NCBI RefSeq assembly: GCF_013778305.1
Contig: NZ_JACEIC010000001.1
Coordinates: forward strand, 310,001-374,000
Source: Nocardioides agri
GTDB taxonomy: Bacteria; Actinomycetota; Actinomycetes; Propionibacteriales; Nocardioidaceae
Direction: 5' to 3'
DNA length: 64,000 bases
Under the pieces are notes generated by a model. The model was not told the origin of the DNA. It was given only the letters and a program-made list of their open reading frames with translations, and did not search any database. This document shows positions 18,214 through 27,672 of this stretch, one piece after another. A program made the translations under genes and the position numbers. The stretch's first letter is position 1. Each line of letters opens with the position of its first letter.

Positions 18214-19944
18214 TCAGCCGGCGGCACGGAGCAGGTCGCCGGTCGAGATCGCCCGGGTCTGCGCGCTGCGGAAGAGCCAGAGCGCCAGCACCCCGGCGAC
18301 CACCGCACAGACGGCGGCGCCGATGAAGACCGTCTGCTCCTGCGCGATGCCGGCCTCGCGCAACAGCCGGGTGAACGCGGCGCAGCGGCTCTCGCCGTCG
18401 CAGACCTCGCGCGCGGTGGGCACGTCGGCCTGCTCGGCGTAGTAGCGACGCAGACCGAGCGTGGTGAGCACCGAGATGCCCACCAGCATGCCGACCATCC
18501 GGGAGACCACGACGAACGCCGTCGAGACGCCGTGCACGTCGTCGTCGGTGCTCGCGAGCACCGCGGCGTTGACCGGCGCGAGCGCCAGCCCGAACCCGAA
18601 GCCGCCGATGACGAGCGGCAGGGTCGCGACCGGGCTCTCGAGCGACTCCAGCCCCCACGTCGACATCCACCCGAAGCCGACGGCGGCGAGCGCCATGCCG
18701 GCAGCGGTGACGACCCCCGCCGGCACCCGGCGGGTGAGGTAGCCGCCGAGCACGGCGCCGGCCGGGAGCGCGACCAGGAAGCGCACCAGCACCAGCGCCG
18801 CCGCCAGCTGGTCGCCGGGGTAGACGGTGGTGCGCGCGAAGAGCGGGATGTCGATGAGCGCAGCGATCAGCGCCGCACCGACGAAGAAGCTGACCAGCAT
18901 CGAGCCCCAGGCCGGCGTCCGCCGCATGGCCCCGGCGGGCAGCAGCGGACGGTCGGTGCGCCGCAGGTGCAGGGCGAAGCCCACGGCGGCCAGCGCGCTG
19001 CCGAGGAGGTACCAGACGCCCTGGTCGGAGAAGACCTGCACCTCGGGATCCGCGGTCGCGAACGCCAGGATCACCCCGGCGAGCGCGAGCGCGAGCAGCA
19101 GCGCGCCGACGACGTCGGCCTCGCGGACCGTGCGGCCCCAGCCGCGCAGGTCGACGAGCGGGTGGCGGGCGGTCAGGCAGCGCGCGACCAGCAGCACCAG
19201 CGCAGCGATGGCGACCAGGCCGAGCGGCGTGAGCCAGCGGCTGTCCCCGAAGACCGGGATGAAGAGCCGGCCCCAGGTCAGGTCCCGCATCAGGCCGCTG
19301 GGCTCGATGCAGACGAGGGCGCCGGCGAGCAGCACGACCAGCGCCAGGCCGAGGCCGATCCAGTCGACCCGGAGTGCCCCGCGCTCGGGAGCGAGCCGGC
19401 GGATGGCGGCGGCGAGGACGAGGCCGACGACGAGGTTGATGACGAAGATCGCCCGCCAGTCGGTGATCGCCAGCACCAGCGCGCCGAACAGCGGTCCGAG
19501 GACGCTGCCGATCTCCTGGACGGCGGACACGACCCCGAGCGGTACGCCGCGCCGCTGCGCGGGGTAGAGGTCCGCGACCAGCGCGAGGGTCGCCGGCACC
19601 AGGCCGCCCCCGCCGACCCCCTGGAGGAACCGGCCGCCGACCATCGTCGGCAGGTCGTAGGCGAGCGCGGTCACCAGCGAGCCGAGCGCGAAGACGACGA
19701 GCGCGGCGACGAGCACCGGCACCCGGCCGCGCAGGTCCGCGATCCGGCCGATTAGGGGCAGCATCGCGACGTACCCGAGCAGGAAGCCGGACACGATCGG
19801 CGCCGCCCGCTGCAGCTGCTCGATCGGGATGCCCGCGCCGGCCATCATGTCGGGCAGCGCCAGCACGACGACGTAGGTGTCCGCGGCGGCGAAGGCCACG
19901 GCGATCGACGCCAGGCCGAGGAGCCACCGGGACGACCCGGTCAT
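18214..19944 (-). CDS. P55-like MFS exporter (EmrB/QacA type)
   Basis: A 576-residue major-facilitator transporter with about 14 hydrophobic segments. The MFS loop motif is IGRIADLRGRVPVL after the second helix, and motif C-like GVVSAVQEIGSVLGPLFGAL follows. The extra periplasmic loop with two Cys (VCDGESRCAAF) near the C-terminus is notable. It lies directly downstream of an LprG-family lipoprotein gene (seven bases between), the same pairing and order as Rv1411c-Rv1410c in Mycobacterium tuberculosis, where LprG and P55 move triacylglycerol-type lipids to the outer envelope and affect drug susceptibility. Orthology is inferred from similarity plus context. Confidence 0.85.
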   Translation of the reverse strand: MTGSSRWLLGLASIAVAFAAADTYVVVLALPDMMAGAGIPIEQLQRAAPIVSGFLLGYVAMLPLIGRIADLRGRVPVLVAALVVFALGSLVTALAYDLPTMVGGRFLQGVGGGGLVPATLALVADLYPAQRRGVPLGVVSAVQEIGSVLGPLFGALVLAITDWRAIFVINLVVGLVLAAAIRRLAPERGALRVDWIGLGLALVVLLAGALVCIEPSGLMRDLTWGRLFIPVFGDSRWLTPLGLVAIAALVLLVARCLTARHPLVDLRGWGRTVREADVVGALLLALALAGVILAFATADPEVQVFSDQGVWYLLGSALAAVGFALHLRRTDRPLLPAGAMRRTPAWGSMLVSFFVGAALIAALIDIPLFARTTVYPGDQLAAALVLVRFLVALPAGAVLGGYLTRRVPAGVVTAAGMALAAVGFGWMSTWGLESLESPVATLPLVIGGFGFGLALAPVNAAVLASTDDDVHGVSTAFVVVSRMVGMLVGISVLTTLGLRRYYAEQADVPTAREVCDGESRCAAFTRLLREAGIAQEQTVFIGAAVCAVVAGVLALWLFRSAQTRAISTGDLLRAAG

Positions 19945-19951
19945 GTCGCGC

Positions 19952-20647
19952 TCACGGCGCGGTGATGTCCTTCTCGGTGCCGTAGTCGTCGAAGGTCACC
20001 GTGTAGGTCATCGACTCGGAGTCGGGGTAGAAGACCCCGGTGAAGGAGGCGCTGCGCAGCTCGTCGTCGTCGGTGATCGTGTAGGCGACGTCGAAGTCGC
20101 CGGACGCGGTCGGGATGACGTTGGTCATCGCCTCACCGCTGACCGTGCCGGTGTACTCGGTGAGGACCTCCTTGTTGTCCTCGCCGCCGCGCACCGAGTC
20201 GCCCTCCTCCAGGTCCTCGGTGGCGCTCAGCACCGCGGAGAAGCCCTGGTCGGGGGTGATAAGCTCGGCGGGGTCGGGGGCGCCGTACTCGTTGGGGTCG
20301 ACGTCCTGGTAGCCCGTTGTGAACGGCAGCTGGGCGTAGACCTTGTCGTCGACGGCGATCACCGGGACCTCGACTGCCTGACCGAGCAGGTTGACCGTGA
20401 TCGTGCCCTCGAACGCCGGCGCGTGCGTGCCGACGCCCTCCGCCGCCTCGACGCCGGTGACCCCGTCGGGCAGGCCGTCGGTCTTCAGCGAGAGCTGCAC
20501 GCCGCTCGTCTCGTCCAGCGTGGTCTTGGCCGCCGCGAGGACGTCCTCGGGCGGGGTGTCCGACCCGCCCGAGTCATCGCTGCAGGAGGTCAGCGCGAGG
20601 AGCAGGACGGCGCCGGCGAGCGCCGACGGCACGCGGGATCGGGGCAC
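19952..20647 (-). CDS. lprG: LppX/LprA/LprF/LprG-family lipoprotein
   Basis: A 231-residue exported lipoprotein with a signal peptide (SALAGAVLLLALTSCSDD) and lipobox Leu19-Thr20-Ser21-Cys22, so it should be lipid-anchored on the outer face of the membrane. The mature part has the LppX/LprG plan: a helix VLAAAKTTLDETSGVQLSLK followed by long antiparallel strands, FEGTITVNLLGQAVEVPVIA and VAYTITDDDELRSASFTGVF, which in known members form a half-barrel that holds acylated lipids. GTG 20647 starts five bases after the parC stop, with GGAAGG as ribosome binding site within parC. The P55 exporter follows. Lipid carrier function is inferred from the family. Confidence 0.88.
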   Translation of the reverse strand: MPRSRVPSALAGAVLLLALTSCSDDSGGSDTPPEDVLAAAKTTLDETSGVQLSLKTDGLPDGVTGVEAAEGVGTHAPAFEGTITVNLLGQAVEVPVIAVDDKVYAQLPFTTGYQDVDPNEYGAPDPAELITPDQGFSAVLSATEDLEEGDSVRGGEDNKEVLTEYTGTVSGEAMTNVIPTASGDFDVAYTITDDDELRSASFTGVFYPDSESMTYTVTFDDYGTEKDITAP

Positions 20648-20652
20648 GGAGG

Positions 20653-23121
20653 TCAGCCTTCCACACCGAGGCGGTGGGCGACCGGCCCCGCGCACGCGGT
20701 GATCGGCTGGCTCGCGGGGACGCCGGAGCCGTCGCGGCGACCCTCGGCCGGCGGCAGCTCGACCGGGCTCCCGCTGGCCGCGGCGGCACGGGCGGGGGCG
20801 GTGCCGACCCAGGCGAAGAGCAGTGCGTCCTCGCCCTTGAGGAACCGGTGGCAGCGGACCCCGCCGGTGGCCCGGCCCTTGCCGGGGTACTCCGCGAAGG
20901 GCGCGACCTTGACGGCGCCCGCCTCGGTGCCCGGGAGCGCGGTCGAGGAGCCCGAGACGGTGACGACGACCGAGGTGTCGGGGGAGTCGACCGCCCCGAA
21001 CCACACGACCCGCTCGCCGGGGGTCACCCGGACGCCGGCGATGCCACCGCCCGAGCGGCCCTGCGGACGGACGGCATCGGCCCCGAAGTGCAGGAGCTGG
21101 GCGTCCGAGGTGACGAAGCAGAGCAGCTCGCGCCCGGTCGTCAGCTCGACCGCGCCGACGACCTCGTCGCCGTCGGCGAGGCGGATGACCTCCCAGTCGT
21201 CCTTGCCGAGCACCTCGGGGTTGACCCGCTTCACCACACCGTCGCGGGTGCCGAGCGCCAGGCCCGGGCCCTCGGTGGTCAGCGTGCAGAGCGCGAGCGC
21301 GCGCTCGTCGGGGTCGAGGTCGACCACGAGCGAGAGCGGCAGGCCGCCCTGGAGGTTCGGGTCGTTGGCCGACGGCGGGATCGCGGGCAGCTCCAGCACG
21401 CTGAGGCGCACGACGCGGCCGCGCGAGGTCAGCACCCCGACCTCGCCGCGGGCGGTGGTGCGGACCGCCGAGACGATCACGTCGTGGTTGGCGCGCCCCT
21501 CGCCGGAGCCGGGCAGCTCGTCGGTGGTGGACCGGGCCAGCAGGCCGCTGCCGGAGAGGAACGCGAAGCACGGGTCGTCGGCGACCTCGAGCGGCGCGGC
21601 GGCCGCGCTGACCGTCGTACCGGCCGACTCGAGCAGGATCGTGCGGCGGGGGGTGCCGAAGGTCTTGGCGACCTCGCCGAGCTCGTCGGAGACGACCTTG
21701 CGGAGCAGTTTGTCGTCGCCGAGGATCGCGTCGAGCTCCTCGATCGTCTGCTGCAGCTCGGACTGCTCCTTCTCCAGCTCCAGCCGGGAGAACTTCGTCA
21801 GCCGGCGCAGCGCCATGTCGAGGATGTACTCGGCCTGGGCCTCGGAGAGGTCGAAGATGTCGATCAGGCGCTCCTTGGCGGCCGCGGAGTTGTCGCTCGA
21901 GCGGATCACCTGGATCACCTCGTCGATGTCGAGGATCGCGATCAGCAGGCCCTCGACGAGGTGGAGCCGGTCGGCTGCCTTGCCGCGGCGGAAGGTGGAG
22001 CGGCGGCGTACGACGTCGAAGCGGTGGTCGAGGAAGACCGTGAGCATCTCCTTGAGCGAGAGCGCGCGCGGCTGGCCGTCGACGAGGGCGACCGCGTTGA
22101 TGCCGAAGGAGTCCTCCATCGGCGTGAGCTTGTAGAGCTGCTCGAGCAGGGCTTCGGGCACGAACCCGTTCTTGACCTCGATGACCAGGCGCAGCCCGTG
22201 GTCGCGGTCGGTGAGGTCCTTGATGTCGGAGATGCCCTGGAGCTTCTTGCTCAGCACGAGGGCCTTGATCCGCTCGGTGACCTTCTCGGTGCCGACGCCG
22301 TAGGGGAGCTCGGTGACGACGATGCCCTTGCGGCGGGCGTTGATGCTCTCCACCCGCGCGGTCGCGCGCATCCGGAACGTGCCGCGGCCGGTCTCGTAGG
22401 CGTCCCGGATGCCGTCGAGGCCGATGATCTGGCCGCCGGTCGGGAGGTCCGGGCCGGGGACGAACCGCATCAGGTCGTCGGTGGTGGCGTGGGGAGAGCC
22501 GATGAGGTGCTTGAGCGCCTGCACGACCTCGACGAGGTTGTGCGGGGCGCAGTTGGTGGCCATGCCGACCGCGATGCCCGTGGTGCCGTTGACGACCAGG
22601 TTGGGGATCGCGGCGGGCAGCACCGCTGGCTCGGTCTCGCGGCTGTCGTAGTTGGGCTTGAAGTCGACGGTGTCCTCGTCGATGGACGCCGTCATCGCGA
22701 CGGCCGGCGGCGCCATCCGGCACTCGGTGTAGCGCATGGCGGCGGGGGAGTCGTCGGGCGAGCCGAAGTTGCCGTGGCCGTCGACCATCGGCAGCCGCAT
22801 CGACCACGGCTGCGCGAGCCGGACCAGCGCGTCGTAGATCGCGCCGTCGCCGTGCGGGTGCAGCCGACCCATGACCTCGCCGACGACGCGGGCGCTCTTG
22901 ACGTGGCCGCGGTCGGGGCGCAGGCCCATGTCGTTCATCGTGTAGAGGATCCGGCGCTGCACCGGCTTGAGGCCGTCGCGCGCGTCAGGCAGCGCCCGGG
23001 AGTAGATGACCGAGTAGGCGTACTCGAGGAACGACGACTCCATCTCCTGCTTGATGTCGGTGTCGAGGATGTGCTCCTCGAAGTCGTCGGGGAGGTCCTG
23101 CTTCGTTGCACGCCGTGCCAT
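20653..23121 (-). CDS. parC: DNA topoisomerase IV subunit A (type IIA)
   Basis: DNA-cleaving subunit of topoisomerase IV, 822 residues, partner of the B subunit at 15204. The winged-helix/tower part begins [20 protein letters not shown]; the catalytic tyrosine is Tyr131 in [10 protein letters not shown]. In the quinolone region [14 protein letters not shown] the usual Ser after Asp92 is Gly93, while Asp97 is kept. A coiled coil ([20 protein letters not shown]) precedes a beta-pinwheel C-terminal domain that lacks a canonical GyrA box (closest is QGRSGGG), favouring topoisomerase IV over gyrase. ATG 23121 is chosen; GAGAAT seven bases upstream suggests a leaderless transcript. lprG follows after five bases. 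Confidence 0.93.
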   Translation of the reverse strand: MARRATKQDLPDDFEEHILDTDIKQEMESSFLEYAYSVIYSRALPDARDGLKPVQRRILYTMNDMGLRPDRGHVKSARVVGEVMGRLHPHGDGAIYDALVRLAQPWSMRLPMVDGHGNFGSPDDSPAAMRYTECRMAPPAVAMTASIDEDTVDFKPNYDSRETEPAVLPAAIPNLVVNGTTGIAVGMATNCAPHNLVEVVQALKHLIGSPHATTDDLMRFVPGPDLPTGGQIIGLDGIRDAYETGRGTFRMRATARVESINARRKGIVVTELPYGVGTEKVTERIKALVLSKKLQGISDIKDLTDRDHGLRLVIEVKNGFVPEALLEQLYKLTPMEDSFGINAVALVDGQPRALSLKEMLTVFLDHRFDVVRRRSTFRRGKAADRLHLVEGLLIAILDIDEVIQVIRSSDNSAAAKERLIDIFDLSEAQAEYILDMALRRLTKFSRLELEKEQSELQQTIEELDAILGDDKLLRKVVSDELGEVAKTFGTPRRTILLESAGTTVSAAAAPLEVADDPCFAFLSGSGLLARSTTDELPGSGEGRANHDVIVSAVRTTARGEVGVLTSRGRVVRLSVLELPAIPPSANDPNLQGGLPLSLVVDLDPDERALALCTLTTEGPGLALGTRDGVVKRVNPEVLGKDDWEVIRLADGDEVVGAVELTTGRELLCFVTSDAQLLHFGADAVRPQGRSGGGIAGVRVTPGERVVWFGAVDSPDTSVVVTVSGSSTALPGTEAGAVKVAPFAEYPGKGRATGGVRCHRFLKGEDALLFAWVGTAPARAAAASGSPVELPPAEGRRDGSGVPASQPITACAGPVAHRLGVEG

Positions 23122-23199
23122 GCCGCTGATTCTCGCAATGTCGTCCAGGCGTTGCCGCAGGGGCACGCCGGAGATGCCCCCGCCCGGTAGATTTCACGC

Positions 23200-25887
23200 G
23201 TGACCGCATCGACCGCTCCCGCCCACTGGGAGGCCGACGTCCTGCTCCGGGACGGCCGCGCGGCCCACATCCGGCCGATCCGCGCGGAGGACCGCGACGT
23301 CTTCCTCGAGTTCTACGACCGGGTCTCCGACCAGTCGAAGTACTACCGCTTCTTCTCGCCCATGCCGCGGCTGTCCGAGCGCGACATCGAGCGGTTCATC
23401 AACGTCGACAACGTCGACCGGGTGGCGTTCGTGCTCACCCTCCAGGGACAGATCATCGCGGTCGGCCGCTACGACGTGATCAAGCCGGGCGAGGCCGAGG
23501 TCGCGTTCCTGGTCGAGGACCAGCACCAGGGTCGCGGCATCGGGCAGCTGCTGCTCGAGCACCTGGCGCAGGCCGGCCGGGAGCGCGGCGTCGAGCGGTT
23601 CGTGGCCGAGGTGCTGCCCGACAACGCCCGGATGATCCAGACCTTTCGCGACGCGGGCTACCGCGTCGCGAGCGAGTACGACGAGGGCGTGCTGCAGCTC
23701 GAGTTCTCGATCGAGCCGACGGAGACCGCGATCGGGCTGATGTCCAAGCGCGAGCACCGGGCCGAGGCGGCCTCGATCGAGCGGTTCTTCAACCCCCGGT
23801 CGGTCGCGGTCATCGGCGCCAGCCGCCGCCAGGAGACGATCGGCCAGGCGCTGGTGCGCAACCTGATCACCGGCGACTTCGCCGGCCGGGTCTACGCCGT
23901 CAACCCGACGTCGAGCGCCGTGTCGGGGCTCCCGACGTACAAGTCGGTCACCGACATCCCCGACGACGTCGACGTCGCGATCGTCGCGGTGCCGGCGGAG
24001 TCCGTGCAGGAGGTCGTGCTCGACTGCGCCGCCAAGGGCGTGCACGGACTCGTCGTCGTCTCGGCCGGCTTCGCCGAGACCGGCGAGGAGGGCCGGGTGC
24101 GGCAGCGCAAGCTGGTCGGGCTCTCCCGCTCCTACGGGCTGCGGCTGATCGGCCCCAACTGCCTGGGCATCATCAACACCGACGCGAAGGTCTCGCTCAA
24201 CGCCTCGCTGTCGCCGCTGATGCCGCCGCGCGGCCGGGCCGGGTTCTTCTGCCAGTCCGGTGCCCTCGGCACCGCGATCCTGGAGAAGGTCTACAACCGC
24301 GGCCTGGGCCTGTCGACGTTCGTGAGCGCCGGCAACCGCGCCGACGTCTCCGGCAACGACCTGCTGCAGTACTGGGAGGAGGACGACTCGACCGAGGTCG
24401 TGCTGCTCTACCTCGAGTCGATCGGCAACCCGCGCAAGTTCTCCCGGATCGCCCGGCGGGTCTCGCTGCGCAAGCCGATCATCGCGGTCCGCTCGGGCCG
24501 GACCACGCAGGGCGTGCCGATGGGCCACGCCGTCCGCAAGATCGCCGCGCCCCCGGCGGCCGTCGACGCGATGTTCCGCCAGGCCGGCGTGATCCAGGTC
24601 GACACGCTCGAGGAGATGTTCGACGTCGCCCAGCTGGTCGCCCACCAGCCGCTGCCGCGCGGCCGCCGGGTCGCGATCGTCGGCAACTCCGACGCCGTCG
24701 GCCTGCTCGCGGCCGACGCCGCCGCTGCCGTGGGCCTGGTGGTCAACAAGTCGACATCCCTCGGCGCCGACGCGAGCGCCGAGGACTTCGAGGACGCGCT
24801 CGACGCGGCCATCGACGACCCCGAGGTCGACTCGGTCGTCGCGGTCTACGTGCCCCCGATCAACGTGTCCGGCGAGGACGTCGCCAACGTGCTCGCGGCC
24901 GTCGGCGAGCAGTCGGACAAGCCGCTCGTCTCCTCGTTCCTGGGCGTCGAGGGCGTGCCGGAGCTGCTGCGGGTCCCCGACGTCGCGGGCGCGACCGCCG
25001 GCCGCGGCTCGGTGCCGTCCTACCCCGGCGTCGAGGCGGCGGTCCGCGCGCTCGCGCGCGTCGTCGAGTACGCCGTGTGGCTGCGCAGCCCGGAGGGCAA
25101 CGACGTCGACCCGGCCGACGTCGACGAGCTCGGGGCCAAGGCGCTGGTCGCCGAGGTGCTGGCCGCCAACCCGCAGGGGACCGAGCTCGACCCCGACGCG
25201 CTGGCCAAGCTGCTGGCGGCGTACCAGATCGAGCTCTGGCCGGTGCGTGAGGTCGCGACGCGCGACGAGGCGGTGGCCGCCGGCGAGGAGCTCGGCTGGG
25301 ACGTCGTGCTCAAGGCCACGGCCGAGCACCTGCGCGAGCGGCCGGACCAGGCGCACGTGTGGCGCAACATCGACTCCGCGGAGGAGATGGTCGACGCGTG
25401 GGACACGCTCGGCAGCGTCATCACCGACTCGGACCGGGCGGGGTTCGTGGTGCAGAAGAACTCCTCGCCCGGCGTACCGGTCGCGATCCGCAGCATCGAG
25501 GACCCGCTCTTCGGCCCGGTCGTGTCCTTCGGGATCGCCGGGCCGATGACCGAGCTGCTCGCCGACCGCGCCTACCGGATCCCGCCGCTGAGCGGGCGCG
25601 ACGCCGCCGCGATGGTGCGCGAGATCAAGTCCTCGCCGATGCTCTTCGGCTACCGGGGCAGCGAGGTCGTCGACGTGGCCGAGGTCGAGCGCCTGATCCA
25701 GCGGGTCGCCCAGCTCCAGAACGACCTGCCGCAGCTGAGCGCGCTGGAGCTCTCGCTGGTGCTCGCCGGCGCCGACGGCGCCACGGTGCTGACCGCCGCC
25801 GGACGGGTGGACCCGGTCGTGGACCCGCGCTCCGACTGGTTCGTGCGCCGGCTGAGCCGGCCCCTGGGGGACACGCTCCCCTCCTGA
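23200..25887 (+). CDS. Bifunctional GNAT acetyltransferase / NDP-forming acyl-CoA synthetase (protein acetyltransferase, Pat type II)
   Basis: An 895-residue fusion. Residues 1-175 are a GNAT domain (acetyl-CoA loop VEDQHQGRGIGQLLLEHLAQ). Next come a CoA-binding Rossmann domain (FFNPRSVAVIGASRRQETIG, from about 190), succinyl-CoA-ligase-like domains, and a C-terminal ATP-grasp domain from about residue 650. GNAT-first order matches Streptomyces lividans SlPat, a protein lysine acetyltransferase that tunes acyl-CoA synthetases. In the phospho-histidine loop the His is followed by AVRKIA rather than TGALAG, so the synthetase half may be regulatory only. GTG 23200 follows TAGATT (23188-23193) by six bases: leaderless. 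It is divergent from parC. Confidence 0.9.
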   Translation: MTASTAPAHWEADVLLRDGRAAHIRPIRAEDRDVFLEFYDRVSDQSKYYRFFSPMPRLSERDIERFINVDNVDRVAFVLTLQGQIIAVGRYDVIKPGEAEVAFLVEDQHQGRGIGQLLLEHLAQAGRERGVERFVAEVLPDNARMIQTFRDAGYRVASEYDEGVLQLEFSIEPTETAIGLMSKREHRAEAASIERFFNPRSVAVIGASRRQETIGQALVRNLITGDFAGRVYAVNPTSSAVSGLPTYKSVTDIPDDVDVAIVAVPAESVQEVVLDCAAKGVHGLVVVSAGFAETGEEGRVRQRKLVGLSRSYGLRLIGPNCLGIINTDAKVSLNASLSPLMPPRGRAGFFCQSGALGTAILEKVYNRGLGLSTFVSAGNRADVSGNDLLQYWEEDDSTEVVLLYLESIGNPRKFSRIARRVSLRKPIIAVRSGRTTQGVPMGHAVRKIAAPPAAVDAMFRQAGVIQVDTLEEMFDVAQLVAHQPLPRGRRVAIVGNSDAVGLLAADAAAAVGLVVNKSTSLGADASAEDFEDALDAAIDDPEVDSVVAVYVPPINVSGEDVANVLAAVGEQSDKPLVSSFLGVEGVPELLRVPDVAGATAGRGSVPSYPGVEAAVRALARVVEYAVWLRSPEGNDVDPADVDELGAKALVAEVLAANPQGTELDPDALAKLLAAYQIELWPVREVATRDEAVAAGEELGWDVVLKATAEHLRERPDQAHVWRNIDSAEEMVDAWDTLGSVITDSDRAGFVVQKNSSPGVPVAIRSIEDPLFGPVVSFGIAGPMTELLADRAYRIPPLSGRDAAAMVREIKSSPMLFGYRGSEVVDVAEVERLIQRVAQLQNDLPQLSALELSLVLAGADGATVLTAAGRVDPVVDPRSDWFVRRLSRPLGDTLPS

Positions 25888-25913
25888 CCGTGGCTGCGTG
25901 ACAGACTGCATCC

Positions 25914-26504
25914 ATGCGCAGCACCAGGGCCACCGAAGGCCGCGACCGGGCCGTCGAGCTCCGCGACGCCATCGACCGCACGGGCTACTACCCGGACGTG
26001 GTCGCCGACGGTGTCGACGGCGCGGTGGCGGGGGAGGAGATCGTCTCCTTCTTCGTGCACCACGAGCCGACCTTCGACCGCGACGAGGTGCGCCGACACC
26101 TGTCCGTCGTGGTGCTGACCCCGAGCCGCCTGATCATCGCGCACACCGACGAGCACGAGGGCGACGACCTGCTGCCCGAGCCGTACACGTCCACCTCGAC
26201 CGAGGCGATCCGGCTGTCGTCGGTGAAGTCCGTCGTCGTGACCCGGATGATCGCCAACCCGACCTCGGGGCCGCAGCCCGCTGCCGAGGCCCTGGTCACG
26301 ATCGGGTGGGGTGGCGTCAGCCGCGTCGACCTGGAGCCGGCCGGCTGCTCGGACCCGCAGTGCGACGCCGACCACGGCTACACCGGCGTGCTCGCCTCCG
26401 ACGACTTCTCCCTGCGCGTCTCGGCCGCTGCCGACGGCACCGACGCCGTCACCCGGCTGCTGGCCTTCGCCGAGTCGCTCTCGGCCCGCACCCACTCCGC
26501 GTGA
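25914..26504 (+). CDS. DUF5998 family protein
   Basis: A 196-residue cytoplasmic protein of the actinobacterial DUF5998 family, function unknown. Recognisable stretches are VAGEEIVSFFVHHEPTFDRD, VVLTPSRLIIAHTDEHEGDD and VKSVVVTRMIANP, then a Cys pair in CSDPQCDADHGYTG. The second stretch looks like the start of a PH-like domain, with the strand LTPSRLIIAHTD. It ends seven bases before the phosphodiesterase gene and lies after the GNAT-synthetase gene; the DUF5998-phosphodiesterase pairing is common in actinobacteria (from memory), which hints at a shared task. Confidence 0.82.
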   Translation: MRSTRATEGRDRAVELRDAIDRTGYYPDVVADGVDGAVAGEEIVSFFVHHEPTFDRDEVRRHLSVVVLTPSRLIIAHTDEHEGDDLLPEPYTSTSTEAIRLSSVKSVVVTRMIANPTSGPQPAAEALVTIGWGGVSRVDLEPAGCSDPQCDADHGYTGVLASDDFSLRVSAAADGTDAVTRLLAFAESLSARTHSA

Positions 26505-26511
26505 GGTCGCG

Positions 26512-27645
26512 GTGACCGCGACCGAAGCACCCGGCTTCCACGCGCCCGCGTACGGCGAGCGATCCCTCGGAGACCTGGTCCCGGCGGTCGCGACCGCGCT
26601 CGGGCTCACGGTGCCGGACGCGCCGACCAGGCTGCCGCTGCCCGACGCCCCGGCGTACGTCGTCTTCCTCGTCGACGGCCTGGGTGCGCGGCTGCTCGAG
26701 CGCTACGCGCACGCCGCGCCGTTCCTGGCCGGGCTGCTCGCCGAGAGCGCGCCGGGCACGGCCGGGGTGCCGTCGACGACCGCGACCAGCCTGACCTCGC
26801 TCGGCACCGGACTCGTGCCCGGCGCACACGGGCTGGTCGGGTTCACCTCGCGGGTGCCCGGCACCGACCGGCTGCTCAACGCGCTCCTCTGGGACAAGGA
26901 CGTCGACCCGCTCGAGTGGCAGCCGCACGACACGGCGTTCTCGCGGCTGCGCGCGCTCGGCGCCAGCGTGACCGTCGTGAACAAGCGCGAGTTCCGCAGC
27001 AGCGGGCTCACCGTCGCCGCGCACCGCGGCGCGGAGTACGTCGGCGCCGACCGCGTGGGCGAACGGCTCGCGGCCGTCGTCGCGGCGTCCCGCGAGAACT
27101 GCTCGCTGACCTACCTCTACGACGGCGACCTCGACTGGACCGGGCACCGGTACGGCGTCGCCTCGAGCCCCTGGCTCCAGCAGCTGTCGATGGTCGACGC
27201 CGAGGCCGAGCAGCTGCGCGAGACGCTGCCTCCGCACGTGCGCCTGGTCGTCGTCGCCGACCACGGCATGATCGACTCCCCGTCCATTGCCCGCGTCGAC
27301 GTCGACGAGACCCCCGGGCTCCGCGACGGTGTCGCCCTCCTCGGCGGCGAGGCGCGCTTCCGGCACCTCTACTGCCACCGCGGCGCCGTCCCCGACGTGG
27401 TGGCCACCTGGCAGTCGGTGCTCGGCGACCGCGCCCTGGTGCTCTCCCGCGACGACGCGATCGGGCGGGGCTGGTTCGGCCCGGTGCTGCCCGCCGTGCT
27501 CCCGCGCCTCGGCGACGTGCTCGTCGCCTGCCACGGCGACACGGCGATCCTCTCGACCGTCGACTTCCCCTACGAGGCCACCCTCGTCGGCCTCCACGGC
27601 TCCCTCACGCCCGACGAGATGCTGATCCCGGTGCTGGTGAGCTGA
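26512..27645 (+). CDS. Nucleotide pyrophosphatase/phosphodiesterase, alkaline phosphatase superfamily
   Basis: A 377-residue metal-dependent hydrolase. The first metal Asp is in VVFLVDGLGARLLERY near residue 47; the nucleophile Thr lies in GVPSTTATSLTSLGTGL near residue 90; DGDLDWTGHRYGV and VVADHGMID supply the further metal ligands. This is the type I phosphodiesterase/NPP core. No signal peptide or membrane segment is visible, so it appears cytoplasmic, unlike secreted NPPs. GTG 26512 starts seven bases after the DUF5998 stop. The substrate (nucleotide, cyclic dinucleotide or phosphoester lipid) is not deducible. Confidence 0.9.
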   Translation: MTATEAPGFHAPAYGERSLGDLVPAVATALGLTVPDAPTRLPLPDAPAYVVFLVDGLGARLLERYAHAAPFLAGLLAESAPGTAGVPSTTATSLTSLGTGLVPGAHGLVGFTSRVPGTDRLLNALLWDKDVDPLEWQPHDTAFSRLRALGASVTVVNKREFRSSGLTVAAHRGAEYVGADRVGERLAAVVAASRENCSLTYLYDGDLDWTGHRYGVASSPWLQQLSMVDAEAEQLRETLPPHVRLVVVADHGMIDSPSIARVDVDETPGLRDGVALLGGEARFRHLYCHRGAVPDVVATWQSVLGDRALVLSRDDAIGRGWFGPVLPAVLPRLGDVLVACHGDTAILSTVDFPYEATLVGLHGSLTPDEMLIPVLVS

Positions 27646-27672
27646 GGTCGGCCGGCCGCCTAGGCTGGCGCC

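Noticed and set aside
20653-23121. Annotation as gyrA
   Set aside because: No canonical GyrA box in the C-terminal domain, and the partner B subunit in the same window is of the topoisomerase IV type.
20674-23190. Plus-strand open frame of 838 codons across parC
   Set aside because: Shadow of parC with biased composition and no recognisable domain.
23194-25911. Minus-strand open frame of about 900 codons across the GNAT-synthetase gene
   Set aside because: Shadow frame; the plus-strand product is a full-length known fusion protein.
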